Assembly (NCBI RefSeq): GCF_016786325.1
Contig: NZ_JADWYU010000143.1
Coordinates: 1 to 59,755 of the forward strand
From: Frankia nepalensis
GTDB taxonomy: Bacteria; Actinomycetota; Actinomycetes; Frankiales; Frankiaceae
DNA length: 59,755 nt
Direction of reading: 5' to 3'
This document shows positions 18,629 through 28,459 of the stretch, piece by piece. A model generated the notes under the pieces. The model did no database searches. It was given only the letters and a program-made list of their open reading frames with translations, and had not been told where the DNA came from. Every line of letters begins with the position of its first letter. Position 1 is the first letter of the stretch. The position numbers and the translations under genes were made by a program.

Positions 18629-19483
18629 CTACAGCAGGCCGGCCTGCCGGGCCACGCTCACTGCCGCCGTCCGGTTGTTGACGCCCAGCTTGCTCCGGAC
18701 GCTGCGCAGGTAGGCCTTGACGGTCTCCGTGCTCACGAAGAGCCGCCGCGCTGTTTCGGCGTTCGAGAGCCCCTGAGCCACCAGGCGCAGCACGTCCCGT
18801 TCCCGCCTGGTGAGGACGACCGTCTCCTCCTCCGCCGCCGGCACCGCGAGGAGGCTCTCGTCGAGCAGGTTCCGAATGATTTCGACGCTCTGCCGGACTA
18901 TTGGGCTGTCGACCTGCCCGACGATCTTTTCCAACTCGTCGTCAATCTGGTAAAGGACCCGCACGTCCAGGCTCGACCGTGGCGCCTCACCACGGAGGTG
19001 CGCTCCCCCGATCTCGGCGATGAAGGCCTCCAGCCGGCCTATGAACGCCAGGGCGCTCTTTGCCGTCCGAACGCTGATCGGGCTCTCGGACCGAGTCGCC
19101 ACATACAGCACGAACGCCACCCGCCCCTCGAACCGCAGCGGGATCGCGAGCACGGAGCGAATATCCTCGCGGCAGTCCGTCCAGATCGGCACGCCGGCGC
19201 CGTCGCCAAGGCCGGCGTAGGCACCGATCGGTCGGCCCGCCTTGACCTCCACGTGCCGGCCGAGCGCCACGACCCGACCGCTGATCCCCTGTTTGGGCAG
19301 CGCGGACAGTCCTTCGAACGCGTCGGTCTGCGCGCCGTCGGCACAGAGGATGGCCACGCGGCCGGTATCCGGGTCGACGCGCCCGCCGAGAACAAGATCG
19401 GCACCGGTGCGTGCGCGCAGCCGGGAGGTCGCCTTGCCGAGGAATCCTTCGATGTGAGAGCCGGAGGATAACTCTGATGTCAT
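18629..19483 (-). CDS. GAF-LuxR transcriptional regulator
   Basis: The 284-residue protein has a GAF-like sensor domain over residues about 10-165. A C-terminal LuxR/NarL helix-turn-helix follows (about 222-280), including LTRRERDVLRLVAQGLSNAE and LFVSTETVKAYLRSVRSKLG. The ATG at 19483 is better placed behind GAAAGG than the GTG two codons upstream. There is no phosphoacceptor receiver domain, so it likely senses a ligand directly. No target is obvious; the methyltransferase downstream on the same strand could be one. Confidence 0.9.
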   Translation of the reverse strand: MTSELSSGSHIEGFLGKATSRLRARTGADLVLGGRVDPDTGRVAILCADGAQTDAFEGLSALPKQGISGRVVALGRHVEVKAGRPIGAYAGLGDGAGVPIWTDCREDIRSVLAIPLRFEGRVAFVLYVATRSESPISVRTAKSALAFIGRLEAFIAEIGGAHLRGEAPRSSLDVRVLYQIDDELEKIVGQVDSPIVRQSVEIIRNLLDESLLAVPAAEEETVVLTRRERDVLRLVAQGLSNAETARRLFVSTETVKAYLRSVRSKLGVNNRTAAVSVARQAGLL

Positions 19484-20284
19484 CGTCACCCTTTCAGCGG
19501 ACCTTCCGCATCATCACCTTGGGTGGGCGCCGGAACCCAGCAACTCGACACCGAGGGCAAGATCGCTGCCGCACCCGGTCTCGGCAAGGAGCGCCGGAAC
19601 GTGACCCGGTCAGCGTAGCCCTGGTCGGCGGGATCGGGATCACGGGAGTCAGCGCGCGATCACAGCGATGGGTCACCGGAAAGCTCCCCTCGGTGGTCGG
19701 TTGCCGTGAGCCTGCCGGACAACCGTGTCCCCGTTCATCCGCCAGATGTCGGATGTTGGCCTGACGGGGCCCGCCACTTGGCGGTCAGGCTGGCGCGGCA
19801 GCTGGCGCGGCATACGCCTGGACACGGCCCCGGATGAGTGGACGGCGGGACGTGGCGCGCCGCCCGTCGCCGCGACCTGCCCAGGCCGGGCCGGGACCGC
19901 GTTCCACCACATGCACGGCGCCTGGCCGTTGGGACGCGGGCACGAGCACCTCGCCATAAAGATCACCTCGGGCAGGAAGCTGAACCCTGTGAACCAAGGG
20001 AGCAAGGAACCAGGGCGACAGCAATCCAGCGTCTGATCATGCCTCCGCCGCCGGGGCACACCACAGCTCCGGCTCGCGCGGCGGTACCGCTGAACCTATG
20101 AGGCGGACCTCGGGGACGATACCCGCTCAAGGGGGTATTAAAGCGGCATTTTCGTCCCTAATCTCCTCCGGGTAGCGCGCCGCGAACCATTCGCCGTTCG
20201 GCGGCCCCGCAGGCGCGCTGTCTTGCGTACGGCCACCGTGCCAGGACGCCTGGACCTACGACGACTCCCCCGAGGAGTTCTCTC
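19484..20284. other. 800-bp interval without a recognisable gene
   Basis: The largest open frame (19725-20036, plus) has a composition unlike neighbouring proteins and no good start signal, so I do not call it. A short hairpin (ATACCC...GGGTAT) near 20119-20139 lies upstream of plsC in a slightly more A+T-rich patch that may hold its promoter. Confidence 0.45.
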
Positions 20285-21271
20285 ATGCCCCAACCGCCCA
20301 CGACCGCCACGCCCATAGACCGCCGAAGTTCCGGCCGGCCGGGCGCCGCGACCAGCTCCACCAGCTCCGCCAGCGCCCTGGCACCGCCCGGCCCTCGCCT
20401 CGCGCAGGACGCCGCCCACCCCTCGGCGCCACCGCGAACGTCTGATCCCGCGATGGTCCGGGGCCCGAGTCGGGACGACCTCACCGCGGTGGCCTCAGGC
20501 CTCACCGCGGTGGCCTCAGGCCCGGGGCGCGCACCGGCAGCGGCGCGCGGCCGGATCCCGATCCGGACCGACGCCGTCTCCCGGCTCTGCTACTCGTTCG
20601 TCCGTCTCGTGCTGCGTCCGGTTCTGCTCTGTGTGTGGCGGCCTCGGGTCTTCGGCGCCGAGAACATCCCCCGCACCGGTGGCGTCATCCTGGCCAGCAA
20701 CCACCTTTCCTTCCTCGACTCGTTCTTTCTCGGCGCGGTCACGCGGCGGCGGATCACCTTTCTCGCCAAGTCCGAGTACTTCACCACGCCGGGCAGGCGC
20801 GGTTGGCTGACGCGGGTGTTCTTCACGGCTGTCGGCCAGCTCAGCGTCGACCGGAACAACCAGCAGAAGGCCGGGGCCGCTCTCGGCTCAGCCGTCCAGC
20901 TGCTGTCCCGAGGAGAGCTCGTCGGCATCTATCCGGAGGGGACCCGTTCCCCGGACGGACGCCTCTACCGAGCCCGGACGGGCGTCGCCCGGATGGCGCT
21001 CGAAGCCGGCGTGCCGGTCATCCCGGTCGCCCTGATCGGCACGTTTCAGGTTCTGCCCACGGGACGGCGGCTGCCTCGCCTGCGCCCCGTCGACATCCGC
21101 TTCGGCGCCCCGCTCGACCTCCGCCAGCATGGGAAGACACCGGACGCCCAGGCGGCCCGGGCCGCCGCCGACGAGGTGATGGCGGCGATCCAGTCCCTGT
21201 CGGGACAGCCGTACGCGCCAACCGACGCGCGGCGGTTCAAGACCGAGGCCGGCCTCGGCCGTTCCCGCTGA
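20285..21271 (+). CDS. 1-acyl-glycerol-3-phosphate acyltransferase family (PlsC-like)
   Basis: The 328-residue protein carries the PlsC acyltransferase blocks: NHLSFLD (the HX4D motif) and YPEGTRSPDG, with VPVIPVALIGT downstream. Family members transfer acyl groups to lysophosphatidic acid in phospholipid synthesis or to other lipids at the membrane. The first about 95 residues are a Pro/Ala/Ser-rich extension not usual for the family and include a duplicated LTAVASG heptad. ATG 20285 follows GAGGAG by 8 nt. A KS-AT gene lies 280 bp downstream on the same strand; a shared lipid or polyketide role is possible but unproven. Confidence 0.88.
   Translation: MPQPPTTATPIDRRSSGRPGAATSSTSSASALAPPGPRLAQDAAHPSAPPRTSDPAMVRGPSRDDLTAVASGLTAVASGPGRAPAAARGRIPIRTDAVSRLCYSFVRLVLRPVLLCVWRPRVFGAENIPRTGGVILASNHLSFLDSFFLGAVTRRRITFLAKSEYFTTPGRRGWLTRVFFTAVGQLSVDRNNQQKAGAALGSAVQLLSRGELVGIYPEGTRSPDGRLYRARTGVARMALEAGVPVIPVALIGTFQVLPTGRRLPRLRPVDIRFGAPLDLRQHGKTPDAQAARAAADEVMAAIQSLSGQPYAPTDARRFKTEAGLGRSR
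20480..20521 (+). repeat. Perfect 21-bp tandem duplication inside plsC-like gene
   Basis: The unit at 20480-20500 is repeated exactly at 20501-20521, adding seven residues in frame to the N-terminal extension. Perfect identity suggests a recent slippage event. Confidence 0.9.
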
Positions 21272-21551
21272 GCTGTGCCCGGCCCATCGCGACGCGGAGA
21301 ACCGCGGCCGTGGCGGCGTCGGGCAGGGCGCCCTGGCCGGCTCGTCCGCGGCGGTGATCCGCCGAACCGCGATCACGGCGCCTGCTGGCAGATCCATGCC
21401 TCCTGAGGATTCCCTTGGTTGATCTGCGCTCTCTTACCAGCAGTCGCCCTCGCGCGTTGGGCCGATCCGACGGGCCGATGGCGGTGGATTCGCCGACCTG
21501 GCCGCACCGGAACGACGCCGGCCCGCCCACAAATGCCATGGAGAGGTCCGC

Positions 21552-24491
21552 ATGGGTGTCACCTTCAGCGATGACGGCCGGTCATCGCTGCGAACGTATG
21601 AATTCCCGGAGATCCGGCGCGACCCTCTCTCCAGGCCGCCGGAGGATGACCGCGACCTGCCCGGGGACGATCCGGTGGTCATCGTCGGGATGGCCTGCCG
21701 GCTCCCTGGCGGCGCCGACTCGCCCGAAGCGTTGTGGGAGCTCGTGCGGGACGGCCGGGACGCGGTCACGGATCTTCCGTCCGACCGCGGCTGGGATCTT
21801 GACGCGCTGTACCACCCGGACCCGGAGCATCCCGGCACGATCTACACCCGCGGCGGTGGATTCCTGCCAGGGATCGACCTGTTCGACGCCGGATTCTTCG
21901 CCATCGAGCCGCATGAGGCACATGCGATGGACCCCCAGCAGAGACTGATGCTGGAGATCTCCTGGGAGGCGCTCGAACGGGCGGGTGTCGACCCGAGGTT
22001 CCTGCGCGGCAGCAGGACCGGGGTGTTCAGTGGCGTCTCGCGCCAGGACTACTGCCCGCCCTGGCGCCGTGGTCCCGCCGCGGCCGCGGGTCAGTTGCCT
22101 ACCGGCGACGCGCTCGGCGTGGTCGCCGACCGGGTCGCGTACACCCTGGGGCTGGAAGGCCCCGCGCTCACCGTCGAGACCGAGGGATCGAGCTCCCTGG
22201 TCGCCGTCCACCTGGCCCGGCAGTCGCTGCGGATGGGCGAGTGCGATCTCGCGCTCGCCGGCGGGGTGACGGTGATGGCGAGGCCGAGCATGCTGCTCGA
22301 GCTCAGTCGGCAACGAGGCCTGGCCCCCGACGGGCGGTGCAAGGCGTTCTCGGCCGACGCGGACGGGACCGGTTGGGCGGATGGCGCCGGACTACTCGTC
22401 CTGGAGCGTCTGTCCGACGCTCGGCGGCATGGCCATCGGGTCCTCGCCACGATCCGCGGCACGGCGGTGGACACGGCGGTGGACCAGGACGGCGCCGGCG
22501 ACGTGTCGGCCCCGAACGGCTTCGCCCAACAGCGCCTGATCCGTCAGACGCTCGCCGATGCCGGTCTGGCGCCCGGTGACGTGGACGTCGTGGAGGCGCA
22601 CGGCACCGGAACGGCGCTCGGGGATCCCATCGAGGCCCACGCCCTGATCGCCACGTACGGCCGACATCGTTCGCCCGGCCGTCCGCTCTACCTTGGCTCG
22701 CTGAAGTCCAACATCGGCCACACCCAGGCCGCCAGCGGAGTGGCCGGCCTGATCAAGATGGTGCAGGCGATTCGGCACGGCGTGCTGCCGTCGACTCTGC
22801 ACCTTCGGGAGCCGTCCCCGCGCGTGGACTGGTCGGCCGGTCACCTCGCGCTCCTCACCGAGAACACCCCCTGGGAACGTCGCGGCGGCGCGCCGCGCCG
22901 CGCCGCCGTCTCCGCCTTCGGCGTGAGCGGTACCAACGCCCACGCCGTCGTGGAAGAGGTGCTGGACGAGACGTCGGACGACGCGTCGCCCCGAACCGCG
23001 GCGCCGGACGCGGCGGGCGGCGGGACCGGCCCGCGACACGACGCCCTGCTGGTGCCCGTGGTCCTTTCCGGTCGGACCGACACCGCGCTGCGAGCCCAGG
23101 CGGCCCGGCTTCGTGACCATCTGGCTCGCCGCCCCGACGCGGATCCGCTCGACGTGGCACACACGCTCGCGCGCCGCGCCCGGTTCGAATGGCGGGCGGT
23201 CGCGATCGTCCCCGGCGGCCAGGCCGGCGGAGGACGGCTGGCCGGCGCGCTGGCCAAGCTGGCCGATGGCCGTCGCGGAGGCGAGGTGATCCGCGGGGGC
23301 GTCCGCCCGGCCGTCGCGGGCGGCCGGACCGCCTTCATGTTCACCGGCCAGGACGGCCAGCGCCCCGGGATGGGCCGTTGCCTGCACGACGCCTACCCCG
23401 TGTTCCGGCGGGCGTTGGACGAGGTCTGCGCCCGGTTCGACGGACAGCTGGAACGGCCGCTGCGAGACGTCATGTTCGCCGCGGACGGATCACCCGAGGC
23501 GGCCCTGCTCGACCAGACGGCCTACGCCCAGTGCGCGCTGTTCGCGTTCGAGACGGCGATGTTCCGCCTGCTGGCGTCCTGGAATCTGGTGCCCGACATT
23601 CTGGTCGGCCACTCCCTCGGCGAACTCACCGCCGCGTACCTCGCCGGAGTGTGGACCCTCGACGACGCCTGCGAACTGGTCGCCGCCCGTGGCTGGCTGA
23701 TGCAGGCGTGCCGGCCCGGCGGCGCGATGATCTCGATTCGCGCGTCCGAGGCCGCGGTCCGCGCGTCGATCGCGGGGTTCGCGGGCCAGGTGGACGTCGC
23801 CGCGATCAACGGTCCCGCGGCCACGGTGATAGCGGGCGAAGCGAGGACCGTGGAAACGGTGGCCGCGAACTGGGCCTCACGAGGCCGCAGCACGAGTCGG
23901 CTGACCATCGGTCACGCATTCCACTCCCAGCACATGGACGACATGCTCGGCGCCTTCCGCGTGGTGGCCGAGCGGATTTCCTACAGGTCGCCGGCCCTGC
24001 CCATGGTGTCCAACCTCACCGGCCGGCTCGCCACCGAGGCCGAGCTGACGTCGCCCGGCTACTGGGTGCGACACGCGCGCCATCCCGTCCGGTTCAGCGA
24101 CGGGGTGGGCGAGCTGCGCCGCGAAGGCGTCACCTCCTTCGTCGAGGTGGGCCCCGACGCCGTCCTGGTCGCGCTCGCCGGCGGCTGCCTGCGCAGGGAG
24201 CCGATCGCCGGTGGGGAGGTGCTCCTGGTGGCGACGTCCCGCGGAGGCAGGTCCGAGGCGCGGGCGGCAATGGCCGCGGCCGCCCACCTGGATGTCGCGG
24301 GCTTCACCGTCGACTGGCCCGCCGTCTGCCCGAGCCGCCCCGCCCGGCATCTCGACCTGCCGACATACGCCTTCCAGCGCGAGCGCTACTGGCTCGGGCA
24401 CGAGGCCCCGCCGCCGCGGGGGACGGCCGGCGCCTGGCCCGTCGGTTCTGGCTCGCGCCACGGCGCCCGGCGCCTGGCGTTTGAGCGGTGA
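21552..24491 (+). CDS. Stand-alone KS-AT type I polyketide synthase, KS lacking Cys
   Basis: The 979-residue protein has a ketosynthase (about residues 38-470), a linker and an acyltransferase (about 585-890). It ends just after the post-AT linker ([13 protein letters not shown]) with no ACP, KR, DH or TE. The KS site reads [13 protein letters not shown] instead of VDTACSSSLVAxH, so Gly212 replaces the nucleophilic Cys; both His sites (EAHGTGT and [10 protein letters not shown]) are kept. The AT has GHSLGE (Ser688) and HAFH at His788, which predicts malonyl-CoA. It cannot condense in the usual way; a decarboxylating loading role (as in KSQ) or a structural one is possible. ATG 21552 follows GAGAGG. 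Confidence 0.93.
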   Translation: MGVTFSDDGRSSLRTYEFPEIRRDPLSRPPEDDRDLPGDDPVVIVGMACRLPGGADSPEALWELVRDGRDAVTDLPSDRGWDLDALYHPDPEHPGTIYTRGGGFLPGIDLFDAGFFAIEPHEAHAMDPQQRLMLEISWEALERAGVDPRFLRGSRTGVFSGVSRQDYCPPWRRGPAAAAGQLPTGDALGVVADRVAYTLGLEGPALTVETEGSSSLVAVHLARQSLRMGECDLALAGGVTVMARPSMLLELSRQRGLAPDGRCKAFSADADGTGWADGAGLLVLERLSDARRHGHRVLATIRGTAVDTAVDQDGAGDVSAPNGFAQQRLIRQTLADAGLAPGDVDVVEAHGTGTALGDPIEAHALIATYGRHRSPGRPLYLGSLKSNIGHTQAASGVAGLIKMVQAIRHGVLPSTLHLREPSPRVDWSAGHLALLTENTPWERRGGAPRRAAVSAFGVSGTNAHAVVEEVLDETSDDASPRTAAPDAAGGGTGPRHDALLVPVVLSGRTDTALRAQAARLRDHLARRPDADPLDVAHTLARRARFEWRAVAIVPGGQAGGGRLAGALAKLADGRRGGEVIRGGVRPAVAGGRTAFMFTGQDGQRPGMGRCLHDAYPVFRRALDEVCARFDGQLERPLRDVMFAADGSPEAALLDQTAYAQCALFAFETAMFRLLASWNLVPDILVGHSLGELTAAYLAGVWTLDDACELVAARGWLMQACRPGGAMISIRASEAAVRASIAGFAGQVDVAAINGPAATVIAGEARTVETVAANWASRGRSTSRLTIGHAFHSQHMDDMLGAFRVVAERISYRSPALPMVSNLTGRLATEAELTSPGYWVRHARHPVRFSDGVGELRREGVTSFVEVGPDAVLVALAGGCLRREPIAGGEVLLVATSRGGRSEARAAMAAAAHLDVAGFTVDWPAVCPSRPARHLDLPTYAFQRERYWLGHEAPPPRGTAGAWPVGSGSRHGARRLAFER

Positions 24492-24540
24492 TCGCCGGTG
24501 GTAACGATGCCCTTGGAGCAAATCAACGAGGGAGATTCGT

Positions 24541-25044
24541 ATGGCTGACGTCGTCGATTTGGTCTACGCCGATCACGACTGGCTGCGGCGGCAGTTCTTT
24601 CTTCTGGACTACGCCACCAGCAACGCCGAGTTGAAGGCGGTGTGGGAGGTGCTGGCGACCCGGTTGGACACCCACGCGGAAGCGGAGGAGACGGTGTTCT
24701 ATCCGGCCCTGCTGAAGAAGGGCAAGGCCGGTGATCCCGAGGACGAGACCGAAGACGCGATCGTCGACCACAACAAGATCCGCGGCGCGGTCGCCGAGGC
24801 GCGCTCGCACCGGGTCGGGAGCAAGGTGTGGTTCGAGGCGGTAGGCAGGGCCCGGACCGAGAACGGTGAACATCTGGATGAAGAGGAGCGCGAGGCGATC
24901 CCGGATTTCATCAAGAGCACCACACCCGAACTGCGCCACCAGCTCGCGATGGAGTGGTTGCGGTTCTACGCGGATCACCAGGCCGGCGCCGGCGTGAACA
25001 CGAAAAGCAAGGACGCCGCGGACTACATCGAGGCCCACAGCTGA
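24541..25044 (+). CDS. Hemerythrin HHE-domain protein
   Basis: The 167-residue protein has the ligand pattern of a di-iron HHE cation-binding domain: His in DHDWLRRQ, H and E in THAEAEETVF, His in DHNKIR, and H and E in HLDEEEREAIPDF. Such proteins bind O2, NO or iron. A GAGG site precedes ATG 24541. The stop codon lies in the first of four 15-bp repeats, and the same frame stays open past it into the UbiA gene. A link to the downstream cluster (O2 supply or protection) is only positional. Confidence 0.92.
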   Translation: MADVVDLVYADHDWLRRQFFLLDYATSNAELKAVWEVLATRLDTHAEAEETVFYPALLKKGKAGDPEDETEDAIVDHNKIRGAVAEARSHRVGSKVWFEAVGRARTENGEHLDEEEREAIPDFIKSTTPELRHQLAMEWLRFYADHQAGAGVNTKSKDAADYIEAHS

Positions 25045-25089
25045 GAGGCCCACAGCCGAGAGGCCCGCAGCCGAGCGGCCCGCCGCCGA
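25030..25089 (+). repeat. Four tandem 15-bp repeats spanning the hemerythrin stop
   Basis: Units of the form GAGGCCCACAGCYGA lie at 25030, 25045, 25060 and 25075, the last two diverging slightly. The first unit ends in TGA, which is the stop codon of the hemerythrin gene; the others end in CGA. A single C/T change therefore decides where the protein ends. Confidence 0.9.
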
Positions 25090-25116
25090 GGCGGTACCGC
25101 GCTGGCCCGGCGGGGC

Positions 25117-26145
25117 GTGGCCAGGCTGACGGCACGCCCCGAACCGGCGCGGGCCGGGCCAGAACGCCTACGTGACCAGACGACACGTGTGACGGCACGC
25201 CGACGGGCCCGGGCCGACGCCCCGATACTCGGCGAGGTGACACGCCCACCCGCGGCCGAGGTGATCCGCTCGCCTCCTCCGGATGCCCGGGAACAGCGAC
25301 GCCCATCCGCGCGCCGTCGCGTCGGCGCGCTCGCCGGCGCGCTCGTCCATGCCTGCCACCCCGAACCCACCGCCGCGGTGACGGCGCTCGGGACGGCGCT
25401 CGCCGTCTCGGCCGGCCGGCCGGCGGGCGGGGTCCTCGGCGTGGCGCTGGCCGTGCTGACCGGGCAGCTGTCGGTCGGGTGGAGCAACGACTACCTGGAC
25501 CGGGAGCGGGATCGCCTGGCCAACCGCGCCGACAAGCCGGTGGCCGGGGGCGTGCCGCCGCCTCGGGTGGTGGCGGTGGCCGCGCTGGTGGCGCTGGCCG
25601 CCTGCGTGCCGCTGTCGTTCGCCTCGGGCTGGCGAGCGGGCTGCGCCCACCTGGCCGCCGTGGCGCTGGCCTGGTCGTACAACCTGGGGCTGAAGGCGAC
25701 GGCGCTGTCCGTCGTCCCGTACCTGCTGGCGTTCGCGCTGCTGCCCGCGTTCGTCGTGCTCGGCCTGCCCGGGCATCCGGCTCCGCCCTGGTGGGCGCTG
25801 GCCGGCGGGGCGCTGCTCGGCGCGGGCGCGCACTTCGCGAACGTGCTGCCCGACCTCACCGACGACCTGCGGACCGGCGTCCACGGCCTGCCGCACCGGC
25901 TCGGGCAGCGCCGCTCGCGCGGGGCAGCCGCCGTCCTGGTCCTCGCCGCGTCCGCGGTGGTCGCGCTCGGCCCGGGCCGGCCTGGCCCACTACCGGTCGC
26001 CGGGCTCGCGCTGGCCACCGTGCTGGTCGTCGCCGGAATCGCGGCGGACCGGGGCGGCAAGGGGGTGGGCGCGTTCCGGGTCACCATCGCGGTCGCCCTC
26101 ATCGACGTCGCGCTGTTCGTCGCCGCCGGCCGCTCCCTGGCCTGA
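25117..26145 (+). CDS. UbiA family prenyltransferase
   Basis: The protein of up to 342 residues has about eight or nine hydrophobic segments after residue 70. Both Asp-rich loops of the UbiA superfamily are present: NDYLDRERD near residue 125 and DLTDD near 250. It should be an integral membrane enzyme moving a prenyl group onto an aromatic or polyketide acceptor. The start is unsure: GTG 25117 is the first candidate after the hemerythrin stop, and later GTG codons (25189, 25240) are possible because the first 65 residues are disordered. The methyltransferase, ACAD-like and type III PKS genes that follow suggest a shared biosynthetic path. Confidence 0.88.
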   Translation: MARLTARPEPARAGPERLRDQTTRVTARRRARADAPILGEVTRPPAAEVIRSPPPDAREQRRPSARRRVGALAGALVHACHPEPTAAVTALGTALAVSAGRPAGGVLGVALAVLTGQLSVGWSNDYLDRERDRLANRADKPVAGGVPPPRVVAVAALVALAACVPLSFASGWRAGCAHLAAVALAWSYNLGLKATALSVVPYLLAFALLPAFVVLGLPGHPAPPWWALAGGALLGAGAHFANVLPDLTDDLRTGVHGLPHRLGQRRSRGAAAVLVLAASAVVALGPGRPGPLPVAGLALATVLVVAGIAADRGGKGVGAFRVTIAVALIDVALFVAAGRSLA

Positions 26146-26282
26146 GGCCACGAACTCATCACGTGGCGCATCCGTGCCGGTTCTCTCTGTAGTGAGATGC
26201 TCGCGGCGAGCGTCCCCTCCGCCCCGGCCGCCCGCGGCCCGGCCGGCCCGCGAGGACGCCGAGGCCGCGAAGCGGAGGGCAC

Positions 26283-27176
26283 GTGCCAAGCCAGACAGCC
26301 GAGCGACAGACCCGCGGCCCGGACCGGGGCCGGGCCGCGGTACCCCGCCGGGACCGCAACGACCCGGCTCAGTACGACGACCTCGCGGACGAGTGGTGGC
26401 CGACGCATGGCCGGTTCGCCGCCCTGCGGTGGCTGGCGGCGGCCCGGGCGACGCTGCTCCCCAGCCCTCCCGCGCCGGGCGCGCCGCTGCTGGACGTCGC
26501 GTGCGGGGCTGGGCTGCTGCGTCCGCACCTGACGGGCCGGCTGGCCGGCTGGCGGCACGTCGGCGTGGACCTGTCCGCGTCCGCGGTGGCGCAGGCGCGG
26601 GCGCACGGCGTGACCGCCGTGCGCGGCGACGCGCTGCGGCTGCCGTTCCGGGACGCCTCGGTGAGCTGCGTGGTCGCCGGCGAGATCCTCGAACATCTCG
26701 ACGACCTCGACACCGCCTGCGCCGAGCTCGCCCGGGTCCTGACGCCCGGCGGGACGCTGGTGCTCGACACGTTGGCGGACACGCTGCTGTGCCGGGTCGT
26801 GCTGGTCCGGATCGCCGAACGGCTGCCCGGCGGTCCGCCGCCCCGCATCCACGACCCGAAGCTGTTCGTCGGGCCGGGCAGGCTCGCGGAGCTGCTCGCC
26901 CGGCACGGCGTACACCTCACGCTGCTGCGCGGGCTACGGCCGTCCCTGCTCGACTACCCGAGGTGGCTGGCCGGGCGGCTCGACCAGGTACGGATGCTGC
27001 CGACCCGGTCGACGTCCTGCGTCTACCAGGCCCGCGGCGAGAAGACCCGTGGCCGGACGACCGGCGACGGCGAGACCGGCGGCGGCGAGACCGGTCAGGA
27101 GCGGGTGGGCGCGGTGCCCGAGGACCGGCGCGCGGGCGCCGACGAAGGTGTCGCGCGGGCGGGCGGTAGCCGGTGA
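26283..27176 (+). CDS. UbiG-like SAM methyltransferase
   Basis: The 297-residue protein begins its domain with QYDDLADEWW, a pattern common in UbiG/3-demethylubiquinol-type O-methyltransferases. Motif I follows as LLDVACGAGLL, and GEILEHLDDL is the post-motif. O- or C-methylation of a quinone, phenol or polyketide is plausible. GTG 26283 follows GGAGGG. The last 45 residues are Gly/Arg-rich and disordered. Its stop overlaps the next start as GTGA (27173-27176), so the two are translationally coupled. Confidence 0.88.
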   Translation: MPSQTAERQTRGPDRGRAAVPRRDRNDPAQYDDLADEWWPTHGRFAALRWLAAARATLLPSPPAPGAPLLDVACGAGLLRPHLTGRLAGWRHVGVDLSASAVAQARAHGVTAVRGDALRLPFRDASVSCVVAGEILEHLDDLDTACAELARVLTPGGTLVLDTLADTLLCRVVLVRIAERLPGGPPPRIHDPKLFVGPGRLAELLARHGVHLTLLRGLRPSLLDYPRWLAGRLDQVRMLPTRSTSCVYQARGEKTRGRTTGDGETGGGETGQERVGAVPEDRRAGADEGVARAGGSR

Positions 27177-28459
27177 CCACCAGCCCGCCCCGGCAGGACA
27201 CGCCGAGCGGCGCCGCCAGCGGCCAGGCGGCCAGGACCGGCGCCGCCGGCGGGTTCACCGGCCTCGCGGCACCGCTGGTGGATCGCCTCGCCGGGCGCGC
27301 CGCCGAGGCCGACCGGCGTGGCGAGCTTCCCGCCGAGGACCTCGCCGACCTGCGCGCGTCCGGGCTGCTCGCCCTGCTGGTGCCGGTCCGGCTCGGCGGG
27401 CTGGGCGGCGGCTTCGCGGACTGGGCGTGCCTCGCTCAGGCGCTCACCCGCGGCAGCGCGGCCACCGCGCTGGTGCTGAACATGCACATGTCGGTGGTCG
27501 GCGCGCTCACGGCCGTGCCGGACGAGCTGGCCTCGGCCCTCGGCGTGCCCCAGGAGTACTTCGCGGTCCGCGACCGCGTCCTCGCCGAGGTCGCGGCCGG
27601 CTCGTTCATCGCGGTGGCGCTGAGCGAACGCGGCGCCGGGTCCCGCCTGTCGGCGCTGGCCACCACCTACCGGCGCGACGGCGACGGATTCCGCGTCGTC
27701 GGCCGCAAGGCCTTCTGCTCGGGAGCGCGCCACGCCGACGCGTACTTTCTCGCCGCCCGGGCCGCGAGCCCCGGGCCGGGCGGCGAGCCCGGCGCCGGTG
27801 GCCCGCCGCGGGTCAGCCACTTCCTCGTCCCGGCCGGCCCGGGGACGGTGGTCGAACCCGCCTGGGACAGCCTCGGCATGCGGGGCACCGGCAGCCACGA
27901 CCTGGCCGTGGACGTCCACGTGCCGGCTGACGCCCTGGTCGGCGGTGTGGAGGGGATCGGCCTGCTGGCGGCGCGGGCGATGCCGCAGTGGATGGTGGGC
28001 TCCTACGCGGCGGTGTACGCCGGGGTCGCCCGGGCCGCGCTGGACGCCGCCACCGAGTACGTCCGGGGCCGCGGCCTCGCCGGCCGCGACGGTGGGCTCG
28101 CCGCCCTGCCGGCCGTCCGGGCCCGGCTCGGCCGCGCGGACGCGGCGGTGGCCGCGCTCGAGGTGGTGATCGCCGAGTGTGCCCGGCGGGTCGACGCCGA
28201 GCCGGGCACCGCGGAGACGAACCGGTGGGTGTGGCGGGCGAAGCTGCTCGCCGGGGAGACCGCGCAGGCGGTCGCCGCCTCGGTGGTGGAGGCCTGCGGC
28301 GCCGCGGTGACCCGGCGCGGCCACCCGCTGGAGCGGCTGTACCGGGACGCCCGCTGCGGCGCGCTGCAGCCGGCGACCAGCGACGTGTGCGCGGACTGGC
28401 TGGGTCTGGCCGCCCTCGGCGCCGACCCGGACCTCGACGCCCAGGTGCCGAGGTGGTGA
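27173..28459 (+). CDS. Acyl-CoA-dehydrogenase-like flavoprotein
   Basis: The 428-residue protein has the three-part acyl-CoA dehydrogenase fold: an N-terminal helical part, a middle beta part with ALSERGAGSRL and KAFCSGARHADAY, and a C-terminal helical bundle. I do not see the usual catalytic Glu in a YEG-type motif near the C terminus; the region reads ALQPATSDV. That leaves open a flavin monooxygenase of the ACAD-fold group D (HsaA/DszC-like) or an atypical dehydrogenase. It overlaps its neighbours by GTGA on both sides and sits directly before the type III PKS, so it may oxidise the polyketide. Confidence 0.85.
   Translation: MTTSPPRQDTPSGAASGQAARTGAAGGFTGLAAPLVDRLAGRAAEADRRGELPAEDLADLRASGLLALLVPVRLGGLGGGFADWACLAQALTRGSAATALVLNMHMSVVGALTAVPDELASALGVPQEYFAVRDRVLAEVAAGSFIAVALSERGAGSRLSALATTYRRDGDGFRVVGRKAFCSGARHADAYFLAARAASPGPGGEPGAGGPPRVSHFLVPAGPGTVVEPAWDSLGMRGTGSHDLAVDVHVPADALVGGVEGIGLLAARAMPQWMVGSYAAVYAGVARAALDAATEYVRGRGLAGRDGGLAALPAVRARLGRADAAVAALEVVIAECARRVDAEPGTAETNRWVWRAKLLAGETAQAVAASVVEACGAAVTRRGHPLERLYRDARCGALQPATSDVCADWLGLAALGADPDLDAQVPRW

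Noticed and set aside
19725-20036. 103-codon plus-strand frame in the LuxR-plsC gap
   Set aside because: No good ribosome site, mixed codon use and no recognisable family.
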